Part shown: positions 8,623-15,723 of the stretch, piece by piece
Layout: each line of letters opens with the position of its first letter
How positions within the stretch are numbered: the first letter of the stretch is position 1
Made by a program: the position numbers and the translations under genes
Notes under the pieces: model-generated
Seen by the model: only the letters and a program-made list of their open reading frames with translations
The model's database searches: none
What the model was told of the DNA's origin: nothing
NCBI GenBank assembly: GCA_041749015.1
Contig: JBGTCD010000096.1
Span: 5,637 to 69,636, forward strand
Reading direction: 5' to 3'
Source: JBGTCD01 sp041749015
GTDB taxonomy: Bacteria > Bacteroidota > Bacteroidia > Cytophagales > Cyclobacteriaceae
Length of the DNA: 64,000 bases

Positions 8623-9720
8623 TTAGTATTTTTTTCTCCTGTTGCGTCGGTAATCTTCAAAAATAAGGTCGCCAAGTCCTTTCAGGCTGCTGTAATAGGC
8701 CTGACCGTTATTGGCTTTGGTAAAATCTTTAACAAATTCTTTTAGATATGGATCTGAAGCAATCATAAAAGTAGTGATTTGGATTTGAAGCTTGCGGCAT
8801 TGAAGTGCAAGGTTCATGGTTTTCTTCAGAATTTTCGGGTCCAGACCAAAGCTATTTTTATAGTACTTGATCCCGACTTTAAGGCAAGTGGGCTTACCAT
8901 CGGTGATCATAAAAATTTGCTTGTTGGGGTTTTTGCGTCTTCTCAGGATGTCCATCGCCAGCTCCAGGCCTGCTACCGTATTGGTGTGATAAGGGCCTAC
9001 CTCCAGATAGGGCAGGTCTTTGATTTGGATCTGCCAGGCATCATTCCCAAAAACAATGATGTCGAGGGTATCTTTTGGGTACTTCACGGTGACCAGTTCA
9101 GCCAGGGCCATGGCCACTTTTTTTGCGGGGGTGATCCGGTCTTCCCCGTACAAAATCATGGAGTGGGAGATATCTATCATCAGCACTGTGGAGGTCTGGC
9201 TTTGAAATTCTTTTTCCCGCACCTCCAGGTCCTCTTCTGTAATCTGAAAATGTTCTAAACCATGATTGATTTGAGCGTTCCTAAGCGACTCTGTAAAGGA
9301 GACCTGTTCGAAAGTATCTCCAAACTCAAAAGCCCTGAGATCAGTACTCGCTTCATCACCCATCCCGGTTTTTGAGGTGCGGTGATTGCCCTTTTTAGAT
9401 TTCTTCAGCTTGCCAAAAATCTCTTCCAAAGCGGATTTTCTGATTTTCTGCTCTCCTTTCGCTGTAATGGATATTTGGCCAGAACCTGATTCTTCGGTGA
9501 TGTACCCTTTTTTCTTTAAATCTTCAATAAAATCACCAATTCCATAATTTTCGCTCGTGAGGCCGTATTGTTTGTCCAGATTGGTAAGCCAGGCCAGAGC
9601 CTCTGCCACATCTCCGGAGGTGATGGTCACTAATTCCAGAAACATTTTCAGTAAATTATCGAAATCAGCCTTTTCGGATGCTTTTTGAGGGATAAATTGC
9701 TTAAATCGATAACCTTTCAT
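8623..9720 (-). CDS. von Willebrand factor A domain protein, partner of the AAA+ ATPase
   Basis: 365 aa, cytoplasmic (no signal or membrane segment). The C-terminal VWA domain has a MIDAS site: DISHS (Asp183, Ser185, Ser187) and later MITDGKP, which supplies the remaining metal-contact Asp. The first 130 residues are charged and helical. It is the first gene of a two-gene operon with the MoxR/ChlI-like ATPase 9 nt downstream, resembling the BchD/CobT or YehP/ViaA partner role of coupling ATP hydrolysis to a client protein. The client is unknown. Confidence 0.88.
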   Translation of the reverse strand: MKGYRFKQFIPQKASEKADFDNLLKMFLELVTITSGDVAEALAWLTNLDKQYGLTSENYGIGDFIEDLKKKGYITEESGSGQISITAKGEQKIRKSALEEIFGKLKKSKKGNHRTSKTGMGDEASTDLRAFEFGDTFEQVSFTESLRNAQINHGLEHFQITEEDLEVREKEFQSQTSTVLMIDISHSMILYGEDRITPAKKVAMALAELVTVKYPKDTLDIIVFGNDAWQIQIKDLPYLEVGPYHTNTVAGLELAMDILRRRKNPNKQIFMITDGKPTCLKVGIKYYKNSFGLDPKILKKTMNLALQCRKLQIQITTFMIASDPYLKEFVKDFTKANNGQAYYSSLKGLGDLIFEDYRRNRRKKY

Positions 9721-9890
9721 AGGTTGGAAAATTTTCTTCTATGTTAAAACTCTTTTTAAAAGGTAAGTGTTCGCTTCTGACCCTTTTATTTAAAATTAAA
9801 ATTGAATATACAGATGTATGAAATTTAAGAGAAGTACAAAAGAAATAGGGTGTAGGGTTTGTAAATTTGTATAATAATTTAAATGAATTT

Positions 9891-10022
9891 ATGAAATGTA
9901 TAAGGTTGGCTTTTATGATTTTGGTTTCCACGGCCTTGTTGTGGGGCTGCTCCCAGTATAGCTGTCCAACATATGGAGCGGAAAATGCGGAACCAGAAAT
10001 AGAAGCAGAAAATAGTATTTAG
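9891..10022 (+). CDS. Small lipoprotein, 43 aa
   Basis: An ATG at 9891 opens a 43-codon frame beginning MKCIRLAFMILVSTALLWGC. It has a basic n-region, a hydrophobic core and an LLWGC lipobox with Cys20, followed by a Cys-Pro-Thr-Tyr segment and an acidic tail (EPEIEAENSI). This is a well-formed lipoprotein signal on a very short mature peptide, about 24 residues. A TAAATTTG at 9862-9869 upstream matches the -7 consensus. It is followed 3 nt later by another tiny frame and then a terminator, so a short two-gene transcript is plausible. Function unknown. Confidence 0.62.
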   Translation: MKCIRLAFMILVSTALLWGCSQYSCPTYGAENAEPEIEAENSI

Positions 10023-10025
10023 GCA

Positions 10026-10151
10026 ATGGTAGGATACAGTGTGATGAAAAAGCAGGAGCGTTTGGATATTATGATTACCTCGGTCAAGAGATGGTTTAAC
10101 CAATGGGTAAACCGGCGCAGGAAGCGCTTTGTCTGGAAACAAGAAATTTAA
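10026..10151 (+). CDS. Very small basic protein, 41 aa
   Basis: The frame starts at an ATG 3 nt after the stop of the small lipoprotein and ends TAA inside the terminator stem. It encodes a strongly basic, tryptophan-containing peptide with the segment RWFNQWVNRRRKRFVWK and no membrane span. The spacing and placement just before a clear terminator support translation. The size makes this tentative, and I recognise no family. Confidence 0.45.
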   Translation: MVGYSVMKKQERLDIMITSVKRWFNQWVNRRRKRFVWKQEI

Positions 10152-10178
10152 ACCGGTCTTTTAACCGGTTTTTTTTTG
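10150..10178 (+). terminator. Rho-independent terminator
   Basis: An 8-bp perfect stem, AAACCGGT (10150-10157) with ACCGGTTT (10164-10171), with a 6-nt loop and followed by a run of nine T (10170-10178). It closes the transcript of the two tiny genes and insulates the universal stress gene downstream. Confidence 0.9.
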
Positions 10179-10330
10179 CCTTTTGGTTTAGTTTTTGAGC
10201 CTTGGCCATACTTTCTTATTATTAAGAATTTTTTATTATTAAAACCGATTGATTATATTTAAAATCCGTAGACTATAGTAGAGAGAGCATCATTAACTAA
10301 TTATAATTAACTACCAAACATCCTATTTAA

Positions 10331-11179
10331 ATGAAAAAGATTTTAGTACCCACCGATTTTTCAGAACAGGCCACCTTTGCACTGGAGGTAGCGGCTCATA
10401 TTGCCAAAAAGAGTGACTCAATGCTAACCATGCTTCATGTAGTTGAGGAGCCTTCAGGCTCATCGATTAAAATTACCGGAGAGGTAAAAGGCCAGAGTCA
10501 GGAACATAAACTTTACATGACCAAACTGGTACATTCCACGCGTGAGCGATTAGAAAAGCTTGCCGAGGCTAGTTACATGAAAGGTGTGAGGGCGGAGACC
10601 GTAATGCGGCTCGGCAATCCTTATCATGGTATTCGCAGTATCGTTACCGAAGAGGATGTAGATTTAGTGGTGATGGGGACTAAAGGTATCAGTGGATTTA
10701 GGGAGATGCTGATCGGCTCCAATACTGAAAAGGTGGTGCGCTATGCAAAATGTCCGGTATTGACCGTCCATGCAAGGCCGGAAAGTTTTGACTATAAGAA
10801 TATTGTTTATGCTACCGATATGAATGATGCGGAAAAAGGTTTTGTAGAAACCGTGAAGGAAACCCAAAAAATGTATGATGCCAAGATCCACCTGGTACGC
10901 ATCAATACACCCAATAATTTTGTGAAGGATAAAGAAACTCTGAAAAAGCTCAGGTATTTTGCCAATAAACATGGTCTGGAAAACTTCACAGTCAATGTAT
11001 TTAATGACACTTCCGAAGAAGAGGGCATCATCACCTTTGCTGCGGACATCAAGGCAGACCTCATAGCCATGGCTACTCATGGCCGCACCGGGTTTGCACA
11101 GCTGTTTACCGGTAGTATTGCTGAAGACGTGGTGAACTATGCCAAAAGGCCTGTGCTCACTTTGGTGATCGATAAATAA
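10331..11179 (+). CDS. Universal stress protein, tandem UspA domains
   Basis: 282 aa, two Usp domains (about 1-146 and 154-282). Each ends with the ATP-binding signature G-x2-G-x9-G-(S/T): MGTKGISGFREMLIGSNTEK in the first and MATHGRTGFAQLFTGSIAED in the second, so both halves probably bind nucleotide. Such cytoplasmic proteins support stress survival, with poorly defined biochemistry. The stop overlaps the start of the SUI1-like gene by one base (TAATG), so they are probably one transcript. The preceding 150 bp after the terminator are very AT-rich and likely carry its promoter. Confidence 0.93.
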   Translation: MKKILVPTDFSEQATFALEVAAHIAKKSDSMLTMLHVVEEPSGSSIKITGEVKGQSQEHKLYMTKLVHSTRERLEKLAEASYMKGVRAETVMRLGNPYHGIRSIVTEEDVDLVVMGTKGISGFREMLIGSNTEKVVRYAKCPVLTVHARPESFDYKNIVYATDMNDAEKGFVETVKETQKMYDAKIHLVRINTPNNFVKDKETLKKLRYFANKHGLENFTVNVFNDTSEEEGIITFAADIKADLIAMATHGRTGFAQLFTGSIAEDVVNYAKRPVLTLVIDK

Positions 11180-11523
11180 TGGGTAATAACAAGAAAATCA
11201 AAAGAAATAATGACGGGGTCGTGTATTCTACAGACCCCGCCTTTATTTACAAGGAGCCTGAACAATCAAGTGGCCCAAAATCCGGTGCCAGTAAGCAGGT
11301 TTTACATTTGCTCATGGAACGCAAAGGCCGGGGCGGAAAAACAGTAACCATTATAAGGGATTTCAAAGGCAATCAAATTGAAATCAAAATATTGGAAAAG
11401 GAGTTAAAAAATCACTGTGGCGCAGGGGGCAGCACCGTAGATGGTGATATTATTATTCAGGGTGAACACCGGGACAAGATCAGGACCTTCCTTGAGCAAA
11501 AAGGCCACAGAGTAAAAGGTTAA
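11179..11523 (+). CDS. SUI1/eIF1-like translation factor (YciH family)
   Basis: 114 aa. After a polar N-terminal 40 residues comes the SUI1 fold with RKGRGGKTVTIIRDF, LEKELKNHCGAGGSTVDGDI and IIQGEHRDKIRTFLEQKG, all conserved in YciH and eIF1. E. coli YciH can influence initiation fidelity in vitro and has been linked to stress; the role here is inferred from that. It is coupled to the universal stress gene by a 1-nt overlap, which suggests co-expression under stress. Confidence 0.92.
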   Translation: MGNNKKIKRNNDGVVYSTDPAFIYKEPEQSSGPKSGASKQVLHLLMERKGRGGKTVTIIRDFKGNQIEIKILEKELKNHCGAGGSTVDGDIIIQGEHRDKIRTFLEQKGHRVKG

Positions 11524-11535
11524 ATTGAGATTGAT

Positions 11536-11814
11536 ATGAAAGCGGAATGGAATGGAAAAGTGATTGCAGAAAGTGATGACACCGTCGTCATCGAGGGCAA
11601 CCATTATTTTCCGGAGGGGTCAATAAAAAAAGAATTTTTCAAGGTATCAGGCACCCAAACTAATTGTCCGTGGAAAGGGATCGCCTCCTATTATTCATTA
11701 GATGTAGATGGACAAGAAAACAAAGATGCGGCATGGTATTACGCCGACCCCAAGCCAGCAGCCGCTCCTATAAAAAACCGGGTGGCCTTCTGGAAAGGCG
11801 TGAAGGTGACTTGA
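11536..11814 (+). CDS. DUF427 domain protein
   Basis: 92 aa, close to one full DUF427 domain. Characteristic segments are VIAESDDTVVIEGNHYFP, the cysteine-tryptophan stretch TNCPWKGIASYYSL, and NKDAAWYYADPKP near the C-terminus. It is 12 nt downstream of the SUI1-like gene and probably belongs to the same operon. No biochemical function is established for the family. Cytoplasmic. Confidence 0.88.
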   Translation: MKAEWNGKVIAESDDTVVIEGNHYFPEGSIKKEFFKVSGTQTNCPWKGIASYYSLDVDGQENKDAAWYYADPKPAAAPIKNRVAFWKGVKVT

Positions 11815-11870
11815 TATTTAGTTTGGTATAATCAGCTTGTATGCATTCGGGTTCTCTATATTGTTTCGCT

Positions 11871-12110
11871 TCAAGCGGATTCTTTCAGCTTATCAGAGAT
11901 AAATACTTTAATAACACTTTGGCGGGTTACCCCTAATTTCTTGGCAACTTTATCTAACTCATGAACCATCCACTCAGGAAAATCCACACTTACACGCTTA
12001 GCTTTTAAACCAGGTCTGCTGGCTTTATCCAAATCAAGAAATTCATTAAGATTTTCACCTTTCTCAAATTTCTCATCAAATTCAGCTGCTGAAATAGATT
12101 TCTTTTTCAT
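11871..12110 (-). CDS. brnA: Ribbon-helix-helix antitoxin, BrnA-like
   Basis: 79 aa. The C-terminal half RVSVDFPEWMVHELDKVAKK is a ribbon-helix-helix DNA-binding strand and helix pair. The N-terminal KKKSISAAEFDEKFEKGE is the toxin-contacting region seen in BrnA-type antitoxins. The start overlaps the 3' end of the BrnT-like gene by 29 nt, the usual toxin-first order of brnTA. It would neutralise the RNase and repress the operon. Confidence 0.82.
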   Translation of the reverse strand: MKKKSISAAEFDEKFEKGENLNEFLDLDKASRPGLKAKRVSVDFPEWMVHELDKVAKKLGVTRQSVIKVFISDKLKESA

Positions 12111-12342
12111 AGTCTCTGGATTTTCTTACTGATATAATTCTAATTGAATCTTTGCGAATGGTATAAATGGTTGACCAAATACTATTATTTAATTCAGATA
12201 TCATCATAAAACATTTTTCATCAATTGTATGCGCATCTATGATAATCCTGTTCGGGTCATTCCATAATTTGATTGCTTCTTCAAAATCAATTCCGTGTTT
12301 GATTTTATTAGATTCACTTTTAATGGGATCAAATTCAAACAT
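12082..12342 (-). CDS. brnT: BrnT-like type II toxin (RNase)
   Basis: 86 aa, the normal BrnT length. The sequence opens FEFDPIKSESNKIKHGIDFEEA and ends RIISVRKSRDYEKE, matching the BrnT core (FEWDxxK..N..KHGI.F..A ... RIISaR.a). BrnT is a ribosome-independent RNase of RelE-like fold. It is the first gene of the brnTA pair. The module sits next to a relic of the mnmE 3' end and a second toxin-antitoxin pair, so this is an accessory patch. Confidence 0.85.
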   Translation of the reverse strand: MFEFDPIKSESNKIKHGIDFEEAIKLWNDPNRIIIDAHTIDEKCFMMISELNNSIWSTIYTIRKDSIRIISVRKSRDYEKEIYFSS

Positions 12343-12454
12343 ACAAAAAGAATGATACTCTAATTTTACGAAAAAAAATTAATTTATGATTAAAAAGAGC
12401 TTAATAATTACTTAAAAAATAAGACTTAATGTCTAAAATCTCACATGTAACAAT

Positions 12455-12580
12455 CTATTTACCAATGCAAAACTTACTAAAGAAATTCTCCAGCAGGTCA
12501 TCAGTGGTGATCTGCCCGGTGAGGGAGCCCGGATGTACCGGACCTCCATGGCCAGGAAGTCATTGGTGATGGTATCGTCA
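12455..12580 (-). pseudogene. Relic of the mnmE 3' end
   Basis: Minus-strand bases here align with the last about 130 nt of mnmE (13404-13539), including the terminal residues FCIGK and a stop (TAG here, TGA in mnmE). The translated remnant contains TITNDFLAME and, after a 10-nt deletion that breaks the frame, TTDDLLENFFSKFCIGK. Homology ends abruptly at about 12580. The copy is clearly diverged from the intact gene (for example TTTTGCATTGGTAAATAG against TTTTGTATCGGGAAGTGA), so it is old or came from another lineage. With mnmE it brackets the VapBC-like pair. Confidence 0.85.
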
Positions 12581-12659
12581 AGGCGATTGGGTGTAGCTGG
12601 AGGTTAGCAGCGCATAGCAGGATAAGAAAAAAATAATCAAAATTTTGTACATTTGAACT

Positions 12660-12890
12660 ATGAATGTAAAGGACAGACTTAGGAACAATTTGGTTAGAAA
12701 AATTCAGCAATTGCCCTCAGACAAATTGACTGAAGTGAGCGATTTATTGAGTAGAATTGAAAGCCAGCTTAAATCCAAGGACAAGACTCTAAAACTTGCA
12801 GGAAAATGGAAAGACTTAGATGAAGGTTTTTTCAATGAAATGACAGAGGAACTTCACAACAACAGGGCTAACGATAGACAAATTAACTAG
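12660..12890 (+). CDS. VapB-like antitoxin
   Basis: 76 aa. A helical N-terminus (LRNNLVRKIQQLPSDKLTEVSDLLSRIES) is followed by LAGKWKDLDEGFFNEMTEEL, a segment typical of antitoxins partnered with PIN toxins. It ends 2 nt before the PIN gene. I do not see a classical AbrB or RHH DNA-binding strand, so the assignment rests on context plus the C-terminal motif. Confidence 0.78.
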   Translation: MNVKDRLRNNLVRKIQQLPSDKLTEVSDLLSRIESQLKSKDKTLKLAGKWKDLDEGFFNEMTEELHNNRANDRQIN

Positions 12891-12892
12891 AC

Positions 12893-13297
12893 GTGACAGA
12901 ATCTCTTGTTGACACAGACATATTATCATTCTATTTTAAAGGAGATCGAAAAGTAATTCATAGATTCAATGAGTATTTAAGAGAATTCGATGTAATTAAC
13001 ATATCAATAATAACCTATTTTGAAATCCTTGGCGGCCTCAAATTTAAAAAGGCCGAGAGGCAGATAAAGGAATTTCAGGAGTTTGTAAATAATAATACTA
13101 TCATTCACATTTCAGAAGAATCAGCAAAAATATCAGGTGATATCTATGCAAATCTGAGACAAAAGGGAGTTACTATAGGCACCTCGGACATGTTGATAGC
13201 AGGAATCGCAATTGAAAACGAGCTAACTTTGGTTACGAATAATGAAAGACATTACAATTCCATTCAAGAACTTAAGATTGAGAATTGGAAAAAATAG
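12893..13297 (+). CDS. PIN-domain toxin, VapC-like RNase
   Basis: 134 aa, full PIN length. The acidic metal-binding residues are in place: Asp7 and Asp9 in LVDTDILSFYF, Glu44 in TYFEILGG and Asp99 in GTSDMLIAG. The last site, VTNNERHY, has Asn where Asp is more usual. The start is GTG, 2 nt after the antitoxin stop. Such toxins cleave tRNA or rRNA. Base composition (AT-rich) matches the antitoxin and brnTA and differs from mnmE next to it. It ends 106 nt before the convergent mnmE stop. Confidence 0.85.
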   Translation: MTESLVDTDILSFYFKGDRKVIHRFNEYLREFDVINISIITYFEILGGLKFKKAERQIKEFQEFVNNNTIIHISEESAKISGDIYANLRQKGVTIGTSDMLIAGIAIENELTLVTNNERHYNSIQELKIENWKK

Positions 13298-13403
13298 GCT
13301 GCGTGCCACTTTTAATGTTGTGTAACCTCCCCCTATTTTCAATCCTTTTAAAAGCATAAAAACAACGAAGTTGCCGCGGCTTTATCACCTCGTATTTCAG
13401 TAA

Positions 13404-14777
13404 TCACTTCCCGATACAAAACTTACTAAAGATGTTTTGAAGCAGGTCATCGGTGGTGATCTGGCCGGTGAGGGTGCCCAGGTGGTGGAGGGCCTGCCTG
13501 ATCTCCATGGCCAGGAAGTCGTTGGTGATGGTCTCGTCAAGTCCTTTGATCACATTGAGGAGGGCGGTTCTGGTATTGGAAAGGCCTTCATAATGCCGCA
13601 TATTGGTCACAATGGTATTGCCGGTTTTAAACTTTTCGGCAGAGACGGTCCTGAGGAGTTCTTCTTTAAGCTGGTCCAGGTTTTCATTTTTACCGGCCGC
13701 AATCAGCAGGTAATCCGGCTGTTGGCCGGCCCATTCCAGTAAGTCAGGCTTGGCGATATCCACCTTGTTGCCCACCTTGATCACCGGAATGCTTAAATCC
13801 TGGAGTTTGGCAGATTCTTGCTCAATATCCTCACGGGTATCTTGGCTCAGGTCAAACAAATAAATGATCACGGCTGCGGTTTTCATTTTTTCTCTGGTGC
13901 GGGAAACGCCCATGGTTTCTATGATGTCGGTGGATTCCCGCAGTCCGGCAGTATCTACAAACCGGAAGGTAAGCCCTCCCAGTGTCACCTCATCCTCAAT
14001 GAAGTCGCGGGTGGTTCCAGGAATTTCAGAAACGATGGCCTTCTCTTCTTGTACCAGGGCATTCATCAGGGTGGATTTACCGGCATTGGGCTTACCTGCG
14101 ATCACGGTGGATATCCCATTTTTGATAGCATTGCCCAGGTCAAAACTTTCCAAAAGCCTGTTAACGACGAGGAGAATTTTATCGATTAGTGCCCGAAGGT
14201 CGTCGCGACTGGCAAACTCCACATCCTCTTCTCCAAAGTCCAGCTCCAGTTCGATCATGCTGGCGAAATGGATCAGGCTTTCCCTGAGTTTGGCGATTTC
14301 CGAGCTGAAACCGCCGCGCATCTGATCCAGGGCAGTTTTGTGAGCGGTTTCATTTTCCGAATGGATAAGATCTGCTACAGCCTCGGCCTGAGCCAGGTCA
14401 AAACGACCGTTCATAAAGGCCCGTTGAGTGAATTCTCCCGGGCGGGCCAGGTGTGCTCCCTGGTTCAGCAACAGCTTGATAATTTCTTTGATGATGAAAG
14501 GGCTGCCATGGCAGGAAATTTCAGCCATATCCTCCCTGGTATAAGATTGAGGGCTTCGAAATACGCCCACCACTACCTCGTCTATTACCGCGCCTTCTGC
14601 ATTGATGATGGTGCCAAAATGAAGGGTGTGTGAAGGGACTGTACCTAATTTTTTGCCTTTAAATACCCGATCCATGATGGGGAATGTGTCCGGACCACTG
14701 AGTCTGATTACGGCAATAGCACTTACCCCTGGTACGGTGGAAAGAGCAACGATGGTGTTTTCGATAGGGTCAGGCAT
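13404..14777 (-). CDS. mnmE: tRNA-5-carboxymethylaminomethyl-U34 modification GTPase
   Basis: 457 aa, full length. The N-terminal formyl-THF-binding region is followed by the helical domain holding a Ras-like G domain: G1 GKPNAGKST at 228-236, PGTTRD (G2), DTAGLRES (G3) and VGNKVD (G4). It ends in the invariant FCIGK, whose Cys is catalytically important. With MnmG it modifies wobble U34 of several tRNAs; mnmG is not in the window. A degenerate second copy of its 3' end lies at 12455-12580. The 3' end of this gene is a known integration site for SGI1-type elements. Confidence 0.97.
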   Translation of the reverse strand: MPDPIENTIVALSTVPGVSAIAVIRLSGPDTFPIMDRVFKGKKLGTVPSHTLHFGTIINAEGAVIDEVVVGVFRSPQSYTREDMAEISCHGSPFIIKEIIKLLLNQGAHLARPGEFTQRAFMNGRFDLAQAEAVADLIHSENETAHKTALDQMRGGFSSEIAKLRESLIHFASMIELELDFGEEDVEFASRDDLRALIDKILLVVNRLLESFDLGNAIKNGISTVIAGKPNAGKSTLMNALVQEEKAIVSEIPGTTRDFIEDEVTLGGLTFRFVDTAGLRESTDIIETMGVSRTREKMKTAAVIIYLFDLSQDTREDIEQESAKLQDLSIPVIKVGNKVDIAKPDLLEWAGQQPDYLLIAAGKNENLDQLKEELLRTVSAEKFKTGNTIVTNMRHYEGLSNTRTALLNVIKGLDETITNDFLAMEIRQALHHLGTLTGQITTDDLLQNIFSKFCIGK

Positions 14778-14842
14778 ACGAGCGTAAAATTCGACTCAAA
14801 TTTACCGATTAATTACCACACAAGGGTTGGCGAGGAGAAAAA

Positions 14843-15721
14843 TCATGATTCATAGGTTACGGCAGCATTCTTAGTTCTTTTCAAAAAGTAATTTCTTGCC
14901 AGGGCTAGTGCAAACAGGGCCGCGGCAACGATCACCATGGCTCCGGCAATACTCCCATCAAATTCATAAGCGATGAGATACCCTAGAGGAGATACCAGGG
15001 CACTGATGAGCACTACCAAAATCAGAATGTGCTTAAGGCTGTTGGAAAGCAGATAAGCCGTAGCCGGAATTACCGTAAGGAATGCCACTACCAAAATGGC
15101 TCCTACCAATTCAAAGGAGGCTACCGTAGTTAATGACACGGCCCCCATAATGAGATAGTGCCAGACCGTAGTTGAGATGCCTAACAAGGTGGCGAGCCCG
15201 GGATCAAAGGTTGTTATCTTCAAGGCCTTGTAGCCTACTATAACGAGGGTAAGGTTGACCAGGAAGGCAGTCCCGGCAATGTAGATGCCCCGTGGACCCA
15301 TATTCCATCCGGAATCGGTAAGCCAGACATCAAGTGGTACGTAGGCGATCTCTCCATACAATACGCAGTCGTAATCCAGGTCTACATTACCGGCATAGGC
15401 AGCAATCAGGATGATGCCAATGGCAAAAAGCAGTGTAAAAGACACCCCAATCGACGCATCGGCCTGAACCTTGACTTTTTGCTGTAGCCATTGAATCAAA
15501 AAGGTGATTAAGATACCGGTAAGGGCGGCCCCTGCCAGAATAAGAAAAGAATCCCTTGTGCCTGCAATCAAAAATGCGATCACGATGCCCGGCAGTACGG
15601 CATGAGCAATAGCATCACCTATCATGGCCATTTTGCGGAGCATCAAATAGGTGCCTATGATGCCGCAGGCTGCTGCTACCAGAAATCCTGTGATTATTAT
15701 GGCTAGTGCCGGGCTCATCAT
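14843..15721 (-). CDS. Manganese/zinc-type ABC transporter permease (second subunit)
   Basis: 292 aa with about eight membrane segments, an ABC-3 family permease. The conserved GDAIAHAVLPGIVIAFLIAG stretch (about 35-54) and the LLGISTTVWHYLIM coupling region are clear. It is the last gene of the operon, 2 nt after the first permease gene, and would pair with it as a heterodimer in the inner membrane. The metal is Mn(II) or Zn(II) by family; the MntR-like leader gene favours manganese. Confidence 0.92.
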   Translation of the reverse strand: MMSPALAIIITGFLVAAACGIIGTYLMLRKMAMIGDAIAHAVLPGIVIAFLIAGTRDSFLILAGAALTGILITFLIQWLQQKVKVQADASIGVSFTLLFAIGIILIAAYAGNVDLDYDCVLYGEIAYVPLDVWLTDSGWNMGPRGIYIAGTAFLVNLTLVIVGYKALKITTFDPGLATLLGISTTVWHYLIMGAVSLTTVASFELVGAILVVAFLTVIPATAYLLSNSLKHILILVVLISALVSPLGYLIAYEFDGSIAGAMVIVAAALFALALARNYFLKRTKNAAVTYES

Positions 15722-15723
15722 AA

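Noticed and set aside
7117..9720. Magnesium chelatase for chlorophyll or cobaltochelatase for B12
   Set aside because: Only the I-like ATPase and a VWA protein exist; the large H/CobN subunit and any tetrapyrrole genes are absent nearby.
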